Below, piece by piece: positions 12,470-24,259 of a stretch of 64,000 nt of DNA. Origin of the DNA: Petunia secreta (taxonomy: Eukaryota; Streptophyta; Magnoliopsida; Solanales; Solanaceae); contig JARKIP010000033.1 in the NCBI GenBank assembly GCA_029990175.1, positions 19,327,001 through 19,391,000 of the forward strand, read 5' to 3'. Within the stretch, counting starts at the first letter, position 1. Every line of letters starts with the position of its first letter. The position numbers and the translations under genes are program-made. The notes beneath the pieces are model-generated. The model searched no databases. It worked only from the letters and a program-made list of their open reading frames with translations, and had not been told where the DNA came from.

Positions 12470-13500
12470 GGTGACGTGAAGTTTTTGGACCTATAGTCCA
12501 AACACCTGAAGGTGCAAAGCCAGTGGTATACAAAGATATTTTTGTGCAAAAATATTGATAAAAATAAGTCGTTAAATATAAAGTACGACTTGAGGCACAA
12601 AGATCTGACATTGATTATATGGAGTTATATTCTCCTTTGGTGGATGCAATCACCTTCAGGCATGTTATATGTCTGGCAGTGCATAAAAGACTTGATATGC
12701 GTATGAATGTTGCAAAAACTTTTTATATGGCCCATTGAGCAACAATATATTTATCCTTGAAGCATTCAAAATCCTTGAAGCATGTAAAGGTTTTTGGGAA
12801 ACCTATTCAATGAAGCTTCATAAATATTTATACGGATTAAAATAATCTGGCCACATGTGGTAAAATTGCGTTTGCGAGCTTTTTCGTATTGAAATATTAT
12901 ATTTTAATGCAATTGGTGCGTTGAAGTATCTTACCAAATATACTCCACTGGTTATAGCTTTTGTTATAAGCTTATTGGTAAGATTTAGTTCTTTCTCAAT
13001 GCGAAGACATCAGAAGAATACATGGTATCTACTTGATCCATATCGACTTGGTATTTAATTGTTGTGGTAGAATACCTATATTATAGAATTTTATAAAATC
13101 AATTGTTGCTGCTACATCTTCAATTTATGAAGAGATAATAGCCATGCTTGAAGCTATGCGACAATATTGGTGATTGAGATAAAGGACTCAACATATTCAG
13201 CAACAATGTGGTATTTTTTTGAAGACGAGGATCCCAGTAATATTATATGAAATATTGCATGGATAGTTCAGCTAAAAGGAAGATACAACTGAGGAGACAA
13301 ATATCCCACAAGATTCCTTTTCAGTCGTGATCTTCAAAAGAATGATGAAGTTAATGCTAAAGAATTCACTCCAGTGCTAGTTTGGCGGATCTGTCCTCTA
13401 AGTCATTGCCAATCTCAACATTTGAGAAGCTGATTTACAAGATTGAAATGTGTCGTCTTCAAGATATTGAATGATGTTTTCATCAGGGGAGTAAAGTACG
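12470..13500 (+). pseudogene. Degraded copia reverse transcriptase/RNase H
   Basis: Short stretches in shifting frames resemble copia RT, for example VVYKDIFVQKY and LRHKDLTLI at 12520-12630 and a degraded 'yLYGpLxNxIY' segment at 12715-12760. Downstream fragments (DLQKNDEVNAKEFTPV at about 13330-13380) resemble the region after RNase H. Many stops are present. The copy is inactive. Confidence 0.55.
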
Positions 13501-13683
13501 CGCTGCACTCTTTTTCCCTTAACAAAGTTTTATTCCACTTGGGTTTTACTTGTAAGGTTTTTAATGAGGGAGCTCTAAAGGCGTATTACAGGATATGTGT
13601 ACTCTTTTTCCTTCACTAGGCTTTTTCCCACAAGGTTTTTCCTAGTAAGGTTTTAACGAGGCACAAACCTTCCAAATGGTCAT

Positions 13684-13694
13684 CCAAGGGGGAG
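13684..13694 (+). promoter_or_regulatory. Polypurine tract of the copia element
   Basis: The purine run AAGGGGGAG lies immediately upstream of the 3' LTR, the normal site for plus-strand priming. Confidence 0.75.
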
Positions 13695-14006
13695 TGTTAT
13701 AAATTCATTTATTTGTGTGGATGACCACTACTCACCATTATTCAATTGTAACATATGGTTTACTACCCCACTTTCTCCTACTTAATTCCTCCCCACTAAG
13801 TGACCACTAATTCCTTATTAAGTCACTATTTAATTCTTGTAACCTTTGGGTTGATTTGTAACCTATGTATTTGTATCCTATAAATAGAGCATATTTGGCT
13901 CTATGGATGACACACTTGAAATACTTAGAGAATAATACATGTTCTTCCTTCTCCTCTCATATATTTTATCTTGTTCTTGCACTACTTTACTATTAGTTTT
14001 ATAACA
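13695..14006 (+). repeat. 3' LTR of the copia element
   Basis: 312 bp, ~97% identical by eye to 8258-8569. The differences are mostly single transitions. Confidence 0.95.
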
Positions 14007-14011
14007 CTTAA

Positions 14012-14470
14012 AATGTCAAATTATGTCGCAATAATGAAAAAGGAAAGTGGGTGTATACAGTGTACTCCTGGTTTGATAAGCAATTAAGCATTCTTGAGGT
14101 TGGTTTTTCAAAAGACAGCTTTCTTTGGATTATTTTGAGGTTCTATAGTACCCATGCCGACGTATGTTACTTGCTCCCCGTGTTGAGGTTAGAAAATGGC
14201 TCAAAAGAATATAATCGTATCAACCAAGCGACTTCTTTTGTCAATGGCCCTGCTCTTTTCTCAATTTTCTATTTCACCCTTCTCCAAATTTCCTATCTAT
14301 GGTAAGCTATAGTAATACATTGACGTCTATGCGCAAACTTCCCATTTGATGTACAACTTAATCAAGGTTGAGGTCAGAGGCTTCTTAATACCGGAGGAAT
14401 ATAAAGAGATCAGCAGCTGATCTATAGTGGATTGGAATCCAATCCATTAGTATTTAGTGCAATATTATTT
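14012..14470. other. AT-rich flank with no recognised gene
   Basis: An 84-codon open stretch at 14051-14305 has no family resemblance and no gene signals. Nothing else is supported here. Confidence 0.4.
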
Positions 14471-15190
14471 AATAATGATATAGATTGGCATTATGTGTCC
14501 ACCTACTTAATTCATAGTTGAAATTATTTTATTACTAAGCAATTAAATAAAATAGTATAACTTTATTTATTTTTTAAAAAAGTACATAACCTAACAACAA
14601 CCTCTAACTTTAACGGCTCTTCCATTGTTAACTAACCCACCATGTGATGATTCACGTAGTTAAGGAGTACTGGGCAAATTGCAATTCCAAATTTATCTTA
14701 CATATATCTTTTATTTTTTCCGTATGATCTTTGCTTAATATTTTTAACAAGGATTTTGGCAAATAAAATATTAAAAATAAAATTATTTGTTTCTTGACAC
14801 AAAAGTTAAAAATAGAAGAGGCATTAAAGTTAGAGGTTGTCATTAGGTTACATATTTGTTTTATTTTTTGGTTAACTTTTTGTCTAAAGTTACACTATTA
14901 CATTTAATTGCTTAGTAGTAAAATAATCTCAACCATCAATTAAGTAGGCGGACATATGGCGCCAATCTATACCACTATTAGAATCAATTATCTGTTTCTA
15001 AAAATGGAAGAGGCGTTAAAGTTAGAGGCAGTCGTTAGGTTACGTATTTTTTTTCGGTTAACTTTTTGTCTAAACTTACTCTATTATATTTAATTGCTTA
15101 GTAGTAAAATAATCTCAACCATGAATTAAGTAGGTGGACATATGACGCCAATCTATACAACTATTAGAATCAATTACTTATTTTTAATTA
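14471..15190. mobile_element. Inverted-repeat (MITE-like) element with one arm tandemly duplicated
   Basis: The left arm at about 14474-14633 (running from 'tatagattggc' to 'aacctctaactttaacg') is the reverse complement of 14815-14985 (from 'gttagaggttgtcattaggtta' to 'gccaatctata'). That right arm is repeated again at about 15006-15175, with a period of ~191 bp. A spacer of ~180 bp separates the arms. Neither the outer ends nor a TSD could be fixed, and the superfamily is not assigned. No coding capacity. Confidence 0.7.
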
Positions 15191-15198
15191 ATTACTTA

Positions 15199-15577
15199 TG
15201 TTGGATTTATCTGTTTAAGAGTCCACCCATAAAGGGATGCTCTTAAAGTCTATCCAAGTAAAAAAATAAGTTAACTGGCAGAGTCCTACAAGAGGACAAC
15301 TACTATATATACAATTATATATACAGTAAATAACACAGAGAAAAAAAACGTACTTTTCCACTGTTCTCCCTACTACTCTCTACCAAAATAACAATGTTTA
15401 GACTGTGGAAAAAGGGGTTGCTCTGTCAAGCACGTGACAACCACCGACGGCCAGTAATTCCAGCTGTGGTCAAGATCCTACCGCTTCCGCTTACAAGAAT
15501 AACAAGTAAGTTCTCGGGATTTATATTTTTATTAATCTATTTAGTATATATTTTATGTGTATGCCTTGAATCTTTCA
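15199..15577 (+). repeat. 5' LTR of copia element A
   Basis: 379 bp, starts TGTTGGATTTATCTG and ends CTTTCA. It is homologous along its length to 22154-22533, 29437-29818 and 31167-31546. The PBS-like TTGTTATCAGATG follows. Confidence 0.93.
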
Positions 15578-15591
15578 TTGTTATCAGATGT
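15578..15591 (+). promoter_or_regulatory. Primer-binding site of element A
   Basis: TTGTTATCAGATG resembles the TGGTATCAGAGC site complementary to plant initiator tRNA-Met, with one change inside the core (G to T). Element B has TTGGTATCAAATG at the same place. Confidence 0.7.
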
Positions 15592-15601
15592 CATAGACTG
15601 G

Positions 15602-16975
15602 GAGTTGATTGCTTTTATGGTCACTCAACTTTGGGTAATCAGCCACCATGGTCACTTATATTTGTTTTGTCTTTCTATGGTCACTCAACTTTGGGTAATT
15701 GGCCACCATGGTCACTTATCTTTGCTTTATCTTTCTATGGTCACTCAACTTTGCCCAAGTAGCTCCTATGGTCATCCAACACAGAAATCTTAGCGTCCGT
15801 TAAAATTTTGCTGACGTGGCAACTACAAAAATATTTTGGCAAGTTACATAAATAGAAAAAAATTAAATTATTTAAGACCAACCCAATTAAAATTAAACTT
15901 CACCCAAGAGTTCTTACTTGAGGTGCCCATTTTTTCAAAAAATAACTCTTTTTTCTTTAAGTCTATCAAGAAAGCCTTCTGGTAACGCATTTTCAACGTT
16001 AATTTCTTTACCTAATGAAAATTTGAGCACCCAAATGAATTAGTGTTTGGCCTTAACGAATTAGTGGCTTTGATGCTTTCTATAAGCTGAAATTTTTATT
16101 GAAGTAGCATAAATTTTTGATTTATTATATAGTATTTCACAATTTGTTTAAGTAATATTGTTTTTGTTTAGTAAAACTGGTTCAAGAGATTTTGCATTAT
16201 CAGATATTTTTCTTAAAGACTATGCGGCAAAGCAACTCCAACTCGCTGCCAAGATGAACTAACTTCTTGGCACCAAATTTTGCTTTCAATGTGTTTACAA
16301 TATCCCATGATATTATTTTGATCAATATTTGTAATGAAATTGAAGGGAAGTATGTGGATTATCTCTCAACTCTAAGCAATAAAAAGGTCACACATGTAGG
16401 TCCACTTATTCATGAAATGAATACAACAATAGAGAATGAGGAAAGCTCCAGGATTATTCGATGGCTAGTTAAGAAAATGAATCTTCGTATGTTTATATTT
16501 CATTTGTAAGTGAATGAGCTAAGTGAGACGAACTTTATTTGGGCGCTCAGATTTTCATTAGGTGAAAAATTAACTTTGAAAATATGTTACAAGAAGATTT
16601 TCTTGATAGGCTTAAAAAAAAAAAAAAGGAGTCATTTATTGAAAAAAATGGGCACCTCAAGCAAGAACTCTTGAGTGGGGTTTAATTTAATTAGGTTGGT
16701 CTTAAATAATTTAATTTTTTTCTATTTATATAATTTGCCAAAATATTTTTGTAGTTGCCACGTTAGCAAAATTTTAATGGACGTTAGGATTTCTGTGTTG
16801 GATGACCATAGGAGCTACTTGGATAAAGTTGAGTGACCATAGAAAGACAAAGCAAAGATAAGTGACCATGGTGGCCAACTACCCAAAGTTGAGTGACCAT
16901 AAAAAGACAAAGCAAAGATAAGTGACCATGGTGGCCAATTACTCAAAGTTGAGTGACCATATAGGCAATCAACTC
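15602..16975. mobile_element. Mutator-like foldback MITE, 1374 bp, with 10-bp TSD
   Basis: The direct repeat CATAGACTGG flanks it (15592-15601 and 16976-16985). Element B shows the corresponding unoccupied site (CATAGGTTGG, about 22549-22558). The terminal inverted repeats begin GAGTTGATTGC and extend about 430 bp each way. Within each arm a ~60-bp module ('tatggtcactcaactttggg' ... 'ccaccatggtcacttat') is repeated two to three times. TSDs of 8-11 bp are characteristic of the Mutator superfamily. The middle (~16040-16520) holds only an 80-codon open stretch of no recognisable family, so the element is non-autonomous. Confidence 0.92.
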
Positions 16976-16985
16976 CATAGACTGG

Positions 16986-18849
16986 TTTTGTGATCCGAAA
17001 ATATATGTGTTTTGTTCTATTAGTCAACGTGAAATTAAAACAGTCAGTATACGAACTTTTTTTCATAGTCTCTACACTTTGAGATGTTAAGTCCTTGCGT
17101 CTGTACTTCTTCAAAATAAGTTTTCGAACAAGTTTATTCTTATATATGTTATCTGATTTTTTTAACAATCTGAAATTGTCAACCAAATCGCCACGATACC
17201 AAAGGAAAAAGCTCCGACAAGGCAAAAAATCTGCCATCGAAAATAAAAAGGAAAAGTCCTATATAATTGTTTTTGGATCTACACAAGTAGTAGCACCAAA
17301 ATTTATTTAAAAAGAGGAGAGGAATTCTTATTAGATCCGTCCTTCTCTGCCATGAACTGTTGCTGTATGACCACTGTCTGCCACTGTCGAAACGCCACTG
17401 AGCACCAGACAACCGATGCAAAAAGCATATTATTATTATTAATTAATAAGTGAGATCAAAATAAGTTTTGGATCCCAGCATCGAATTTGTTGAAGATTTT
17501 TATTTCCACTATTACACCGCCTCCAGACCACCGTAGTCGCGGCTCATAATCGTTGTTCAGGATGGGACCATCGGTGTTCCAATCACCAGCGAGGAGCTCC
17601 ACCTACGAACAGCCAACACTAAAAAAATGGAGTTTAGGGCTCCAACAATGGCGGAAGGTGTAACAGTGTAGAACAAAGGGTTTCTCTGTCTTCTTTAAAA
17701 AAACAAAAAAAAAACATTAAAAAAAGGAGCTCGGTAGAAGGTGCTCCAAGCGGCAGCAGGGAGTTCAATGAGAAAAAAGAGAATTGACTTTAGAGTTGAC
17801 ACTTTCTCTCTCTCCTCTTTATTAAAAGATTAAAAAATAAATAAATAAATAAATAATAAAGATGATAAAGAGGACGCCTGGCAGAAGAAATGATAGGCTT
17901 AAGTTCAATGTTAAAAATCTTGATTTAGCTCAAAAGATTGGACTTATGGCCATTGGCCTATTAATTTAGGAGATATAACTAATGTAGTCTACGCAAGTCC
18001 ATTTTGTCAGAATTGAAGAACTAATCCTTCTTATTTTAAATTGGGCAGACATTGGCATCAACTCAAAGTGCCAAATGGGAAATTAACAAATAATTTTGTC
18101 CAAATATATATATTAGGCCAATGGCCTATTATAAACAATAAAATATTTTGAATTTATTTTATAATTTCATAGTACAAAAATTAGTCATATGGACTTATTT
18201 TTGTAATATAAATTAGGTATTTATATTCTTGATAAAATAGTATTAATTTTAGTATCCTAATTGCATAAATGTTAATAGTTTAATATTAAGTATATTTATT
18301 GATTAGTTTAGCAAATTCCATGAAATGTTAATTAGTTTAACATTAGGTATACTTGTTAAGATGTTATATTAATTGCCTAAACAGTTAATTAGTTTAACAT
18401 TGAATTAGTATTGTTAATTTTTTTAACATGTTAGTAATATTAATTAGTTTAGTATTTAATATATTTTTTAATTAGTTTAACAAATACATAAATATTAATT
18501 AGTTTAACATTTGACTTATTTTATTTAATATGTTAAATAAAATTTAAATATAAATTTAAGTTAAGTTGTTTAACTTAGATCCATATGGTATTATAAGCTC
18601 ACAAAAATAAAATATTATTTTAAAATATGATAAAGACATTAAGCTAAGTAGTTGACTAGATTAATTTTTATGTGTATGGACGATGACTGGAAATATAGTG
18701 AACTTTCGACTCCATTATTAATATATGTATTTATTAACTTAATCAATTTAGTGCTTATTGTCTGAATATGCATGTATGTTGAACATACAACTTGCATTTA
18801 GAAATTTCCTTTTAAGATCCTCGCTTTTTTTTATTTATTCATTAAAAGA
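16986..18849 (+). other. Long non-coding leader of copia element A
   Basis: This ~1.9-kb stretch between PBS and gag corresponds to 22534-24259 of element B (shared blocks 'aagctccg...gagg' and 'tttcgactccattattaata'). No ORF is convincing. Its second half holds the GTTTAAC-rich array listed separately. Confidence 0.75.
18230..18570. repeat. Array of GTTAATTAGTTTAAC-type near-palindromes in leader A
   Basis: Units such as 'gttaattagtttaacatt' recur about eight times at irregular 30-55 bp spacing. The unit is close to self-complementary (GTTAAT/GTTTAAC). An equivalent array is present in element B at 23700-23990. Confidence 0.75.
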
Positions 18850-19660
18850 ATGTTTACTGTTGCTAAAAATATTGTTACTGAACTCAACAAAGGGTTGAAA
18901 CTCAATGTTGACAACTATGAAACCTGGATCTTAAAAGTTCAATATGTGCTTGAAGAGCAAGAAGCTCTGGGGGCAATTAGCATTGTCATGGATTAGCCTG
19001 AGGAAGGCACCACGTCTCAGCATAGGCGTGGCCGTGCAGCTTATGACGCTTGAAAAAAGAAAGACTCCTTGGCTCGCATTAAGTTGCTGAACACCTTAGA
19101 TGATGATATCTTAAGAGAATTTAAGGATCACCAAAGATCTATGGGTCTTTGGGTTGCTTTGAAGAATAGGTTTGGTACATGTTCTGTTGCAAGGCTTCGA
19201 TCCTTAACAATAAAATTTGATTCATACAAAATGCAGCCAGAACATTTAGTGAGAACACATCTGAGGCATATGACAAACCTGATTGGGGAGTTAAAGGATG
19301 TTGGTCATATGCTGACTGATGAGCAACAAGTTCAAGCTGTCATACGGTCCTTTCCTGATTTTTGTGATCATATGAAGATACATTTGACCCACAACCAGCT
19401 AATCCCGTCTCTGGAAGATGTCCGGAGATATCTTGAGCTGGAAGAGGATCGGCTTGAGGCTGCAAGCCAACAACTGAGTTGCACATGGCAACATCCTCTA
19501 AGGCCAAATGTGGCTCAAAGAGAAAGAATTGGGGTAAGAAAAGAGGATCAACTCAGTCTCAGCCTGCTAAAAGAGCAAGGGGAGAAAAACAAGGCAATAA
19601 CAAATGTCCCAAACGTGTCAATGTTGCAAAGGTGAAATGCTTTAACTGTGATAAAAAGAG
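18850..19660 (+). pseudogene. Copia gag (UBN2-type) pseudogene, element A
   Basis: The frame starts at the ATG at 18850, homologous to the gag start of element B, but has TAG at 18994-18996 (Lys in B) and TGA at 19051-19053 (Trp in B). It then stays open from 19069 to 19635. Conserved gag parts include TLDDDILREFKDH, GLWVALKNRFGT and the EDVRRYLELEEDRLEA helix. A frameshift near 19480-19500 moves the zinc-knuckle part to the next frame, where CFNCDKKSHYANNYS replaces the canonical CxxCxxxGHxxxxC: Gly-His is Ser-His and the last Cys is Tyr. Confidence 0.85.
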
Positions 19661-22153
19661 TCACTATGCTAATAATTACTCTGAGCCTCCTAAAAAGGTA
19701 TTTCACAAAACTCAAACTAGTGAATTTTGTGTTTCTAGTTCAGTATTTTTGACTGAATCTAATCCTCTGTGGATTGTAGACTCGAGAGCAACGGACCACA
19801 TAACGAAGGAACGCAATTCTTTTGTGGAGTTTCGGCGTATTTCACGTGGAACAGAGTGGATTTATGTGGGCAACAACAATAAGATTTTTGTTGAAGAGAT
19901 CGGTACATGCAAGTTAATTTTGTGTGGTGGTCGACACCTACTACTACATGATGTCCTCTATGCTCCAAGAATTCGTCAGAATATTGTTTTTGTTATTGTT
20001 TTGCTTAGACTTGGATTTTGCTTATTTTTCCATGACAATTCTATCAAATTGACTTTAGGTTCAACTTTATTTGATTTTGGTCATGTGATTGGAGGTTTTA
20101 TTATTATGGATTTGGATTATGATTATTTTAATAATAATGCTAGTTTTTCTATGTTTGCTTCCTCACATAAATATGATGGTGATGTAAACATATGGCGTGC
20201 TAGACTTGGTCATATTGGCCAACAAAGAATGCAAAGGTTAGCAAAACAAGGTTTGCTTACTGGCATTGAACATGTGGAACTGTCCACTTGTGAAAGTTGT
20301 CTAGCAGGAAAATCAGCAAGAAAACCCTTCGGTAAAGCGAGTAGAGCTGAATATACCTTACAATTAGTCCATTCAAACATCTGTGGGCCTATAAATGTCA
20401 GGGCTAGGCATGGAGCGTACTATTTCATCACGTTTACAGATGAATATACTCGTCACAGTTATGTCTATATAAGTTTCAAAAAATTATAAGTAATAAGTTA
20501 TTTCAAACGCTATATGAGCTTAGTGGAAAAACAATTAGACAAAAAGATAAAAGTTCTTCGAATTGACCGAGGTCGAGAATACTTGTCAACTCAATTTAAC
20601 GAGTTATGTGATGATAAAGGAATTGTTCATCAGTTGACTATCCCAAATACTCCACAATAAAATGGTGTTGCAGAGAGAAGAAACAAGATGCTTCTAGAAA
20701 TGGTTAGGTCAATGATGGCACAAGCTAACCTCCCAATTAGTTATTGGGGTGATGCATTGCTTACTGCTACCTATATACTTAACCGAGTGCCTACAAAATT
20801 AGTTGGAACCACTCCATATGAGTTATGGACTGGAAGAGCACCCAACCTAGGTGTATTAAGACCTTGGGGTTGCGCTGCCTATACACATGATTCTTCTCAC
20901 AAACATGGAAAATTAGGCCTGAGAGGAAAGAAAAGTATCTTTATAAGATACTCAGAAACCTCAAAAGGTTATGTGTTTTTAGGTCAGCAAGACAGTGGAA
21001 GTATAACTGAATTTGAATCAAGATATGTCACATTCCTAGAGGATGAGTTTCCTAAAAAGGGAGAGGTAGGTTAAGACCTAACCTTGTTTGAGATAGAGGA
21101 TCAAGATGAACAAAGATCACTTAATTCGAGGGGGATAAATTTAACAGATGATGAATTAGTTTCTCATCAACAACCTCCTTCATCATCGGATGCGAATGTA
21201 AGTAATCATTTGACATCAAATAGTGACCAAATAGATCTTGTTCCAAGTGGGAGAGAGATGGTCACTAATTTTGTTCCAAGTGGGAGCAGGATAGATGTTC
21301 TTGATCCAACTGAGACTAACATTGATCCAAATGGGAACAACGAAGAAGAATCACAAAAAGGACGTGGTTTACATAAAAAGATTCCCCGACGACGATTTGA
21401 TGTTGAAGGTGCTGAACTTTTTATATTGCTCTTACAAGTAGAAAATGAGCCTAAAAATTTCAAAAGAGGCTTTCTCATGCCCTTCTAAGGAAAAATGGAT
21501 AAAAGCAAAAGAAGCTGAAATGGAGTCAATGAGAGTCAACAAAATATGAGAACTAGTTGATCTCCCGAAAGAACGCAGAGCTATTGGGAGCAAATGGGTT
21601 CTCAAGATTAAGCTCAAAGCTGATGGAATGGTTGAGAGATATAAGACTCGACTGGTGGCGAAAGGTTATACACAACAGGAATGAATAGACTACGAAGAGA
21701 CTTTCTCACATGTTGTGCGATTTAACTCAATTCACCTGATTCTAGTTATAGTAGCAAGTTTAGTTCTTGAATTACATCAGATGGATGTAACGACTGTCAT
21801 TCTCAATGGAGAATTAGATGAAAAATTTATATGGAACAACCCGAATGTTTCATTGAAAAAGGCCACGAACAAATGGTTTGTAGACTTTTGAAGTCTATTT
21901 ATGGCCTCAAACAATCTTCAAGGCAGTGATATATACACTTTCAAAATGTGATCGTATCCAATGGTTTTACTGTGGTTGATGAAGACCATTGTATTTATAC
22001 CAAGAGATCAAGAAATAAGCTTGTAATTTTGACATTGTATGTCGATGATATACTTATAGCTAGAAATGATGGGGAGTTATTAAACGACGTAAAGGCCTGG
22101 TTATCGTCTCAATTTGAGATGAAAGATATGGGTGAAGCTGAATATATTCTTGG
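19660..22153 (+). pseudogene. Copia pol pseudogene (PR-INT-RT, 5' part), element A
   Basis: Protease: LWIVDSRATDHIT at about 19770, where the active-site DSGA has become DSRA. Integrase: WRARLGHIG zinc region, then VHSNICGP where B has VHLDICGP, and DEYTR where B has DDYTR. The first catalytic Asp is therefore gone. The frame breaks at 20489 and 21072-21074 and several times after 21480. RT is present up to LTLYVDDIL (YVDD active site, about 22034) and stops where element B inserted. Confidence 0.9.
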
Positions 22154-22533
22154 TGTTGGATTTATCTGAATAAAAGAGTCCACCCATAAAGGGGTGCTCT
22201 TAATGTCTATCCAGGTAAAAGATAAGTTACCTGATAGAGCCCTACAAGAGGACAACTACTGTATTATACAGTTATAAATACAGTAATAGGCTTAGATAAA
22301 ATATATTGATTTCTCTACTGCTCTTCCTATCTCTCTCTCAAATAACTAGTGTTTAGACTGTGGATAAAGGGGTTGATCCGTCAAGCACATGAAAACCACC
22401 GACGGCCAGTAATTCCAGCCACGGTTCAAAATCTTACCGCTTCCGCTTACGAGAACAACAAGTAAGTTCTCGGTTTATGTTTAAACAATCTATTTAGTAT
22501 AGATTTGTGATATATGCATGAATGAAACCTTCA
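22154..22533 (+). repeat. 5' LTR of copia element B
   Basis: 380 bp, with TATAAATA at 22273-22280 as probable promoter. It pairs with 29437-29818. Confidence 0.95.
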
Positions 22534-22547
22534 TTGGTATCAAATGT
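22534..22547 (+). promoter_or_regulatory. Primer-binding site of element B
   Basis: TTGGTATCAAATG directly after the LTR resembles the initiator tRNA-Met site TGGTATCAGAGC with changes in the last third. Confidence 0.75.
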
Positions 22548-24259
22548 CATAGGTTGGTTTTCTGGTTAATAAATTTCATACTATTATTTTATTTGAACTA
22601 TCAAATTTAAAATAACCTGTATAGTATTTCTAGTTTGTCTACTTTGCAATTAGTTTGCACAAAGTCATATATATGTATATGCAGTTAATACATAAGCTAT
22701 TTTTTCTCAGAAAATAAACTAGAGATATTTTATTTATGAACTTGAAATTTTAATTTCGATCCGTGAATTAACACTAGAATTTTACGAATCAGCTCTTTCA
22801 AGATTTGAGAAATAAACTGACATGCTGCCAAAGGCCTCCGAAAAAGATCTACGAAGAATAGTAAACAATACCCAACATCTGCTATGGCAGAATTTAAAAA
22901 AAAAATAAAACAAGAAAAGAAAAAGTAGAAAAACTATACTGATTTGGAATCACATTTTAAATCAGATTAGTATTTCTCAAGTTTTTGTTAAGATTTGAAC
23001 TAACTGTTCAAAAACTTTTTTTAAAGAAACTTCCTGCTAGTCGTCGTGAATCAATGTTGTTGCCGGAAAAAGCTCCGGCGAGGAGCAAAATCAGCCATCG
23101 GATTTAAAAGCAAAAAAAAAAAAATGGTGCTTTTAAATCTGCACAAAAGAAGTGCAATGAACTGAAAAATTATGGAGCTCAGTGCTCCATTTCCATGGCG
23201 GATTTAAGGGAAGAAGAAGAAGATTCTCTTATTCCACAAAAATATATGGCGGCTGTAGTAATAGAAAAGGGGAGATGAAATTAGGGCTTCTCCTCTCCTT
23301 TTGATCTGTAATAGCACATTTAAATTAAAAAAATAAAGCTTGAGCTTTAATAGAGGCTGCTGCAGACAGTTTAAATAGATCAAGAAAGGTCTAAAATAGC
23401 TAGGTAAAGACTTGTAGCTGAAGCTTATATTTTATTTAAATTGGCCCACTACAAATGTTTTCGGCAGAAACTTAAATTGGGTTAAGGCACACCAGTAATC
23501 TTAGGTAATAATTGTAAAAATGGCCTAAAGCAAAGATAAGGTAAGTTCTGGATCATGTTCTGGAAAAAATGATTCTTTTCTTAAAGTGGCAGAATATAAG
23601 CAGAATTGGGAATATAGCCCATTTCATTTTTTGGATAATGAGCCATTAACAAATACAATTTTACTCTTATTCTAATTGATAGAATATTTTTTTTACTATC
23701 CCACTTGATGAAATGTTAATTTGTTTAACGTTAAGTATATTTATTAATTAGTTAACAATTGCATGATTTGTTAAATAGTTTAACTTGCTTAAAATGTTAA
23801 TTAGTTTAATATTAATTTAATATTTTTATGTTGTTTGACATGTTAGAAATGTTAATTAATTTAATATTACTCTATTTGTTAATTAGTTTAACGAACACAT
23901 AAATGTTAATTAGTTTAACATTTGATTTATTTTATTTAATATGTTAATAAAATTTAAATTAATTTAAGTTAATTTGTTTAACTTAGATCCATACGGGATT
24001 ATAAGATCATGAAAACAAAAGGTTTTTTTAAACATGATTAGACATTAAGCTAAGTAGTTGACTAGGTTAATTTACAGATAGTTAATTTTTGGACGATGAC
24101 TGGGAACATAGTGAACTTTCGACTCCATTATTAATATATGTATTTATTAACTTAATCAACTTAGTGCTTATTGTCCGAATATGTATGTTGAACATAATAC
24201 TTGTGTTTAAATAATTTCTTCTTTACATCCTTATTATTTTTTTTAATTCTGTTAAAAGA
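22548..24259 (+). other. Non-coding leader of copia element B, with GTTTAAC-rich array at 23700-23990
   Basis: There is no convincing ORF over 1.7 kb. Several short upstream ATGs are present. The array repeats 'gttaattagtttaac' variants in the same relative position as in element A. Confidence 0.75.

Larger units (their letters stand above)
8258..14006 (+). mobile_element. Complete but defective Ty1/copia LTR retrotransposon
   Basis: It is bounded by two 312-bp LTRs that both start TGTTATAAATTC and end TTTTATAACA. The flanks CCTAA (8253-8257) and CTTAA (14007-14011) form a 5-bp target-site duplication with one mismatch. By eye the LTRs differ at about nine positions (~3%), so the insertion is fairly recent on a plant timescale. 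Even so, the 5.1-kb interior has no intact gag-pol frame. Degraded copia domains can be recognised in the order zinc knuckle, GAG-pre-integrase, integrase, RT and 3' tail, confirming + orientation. It was therefore probably mobilised in trans, or its coding part decayed before transfer. A PBS-like stretch follows the 5' LTR and a purine tract precedes the 3' LTR. Confidence 0.93.

Noticed and set aside
15394..15762. 122-codon ORF crossing the LTR and the MITE arm, with repeated FYGHSTLGNWPPWSLIF units
   Set aside because: The protein repeat is merely the translation of the tandem DNA modules in the Mutator-like arm and overlaps the LTR.
16815..17237. 140-codon minus-strand ORF with the same repeated units
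   Set aside because: Reverse-complement arm of the same foldback element; not a gene.
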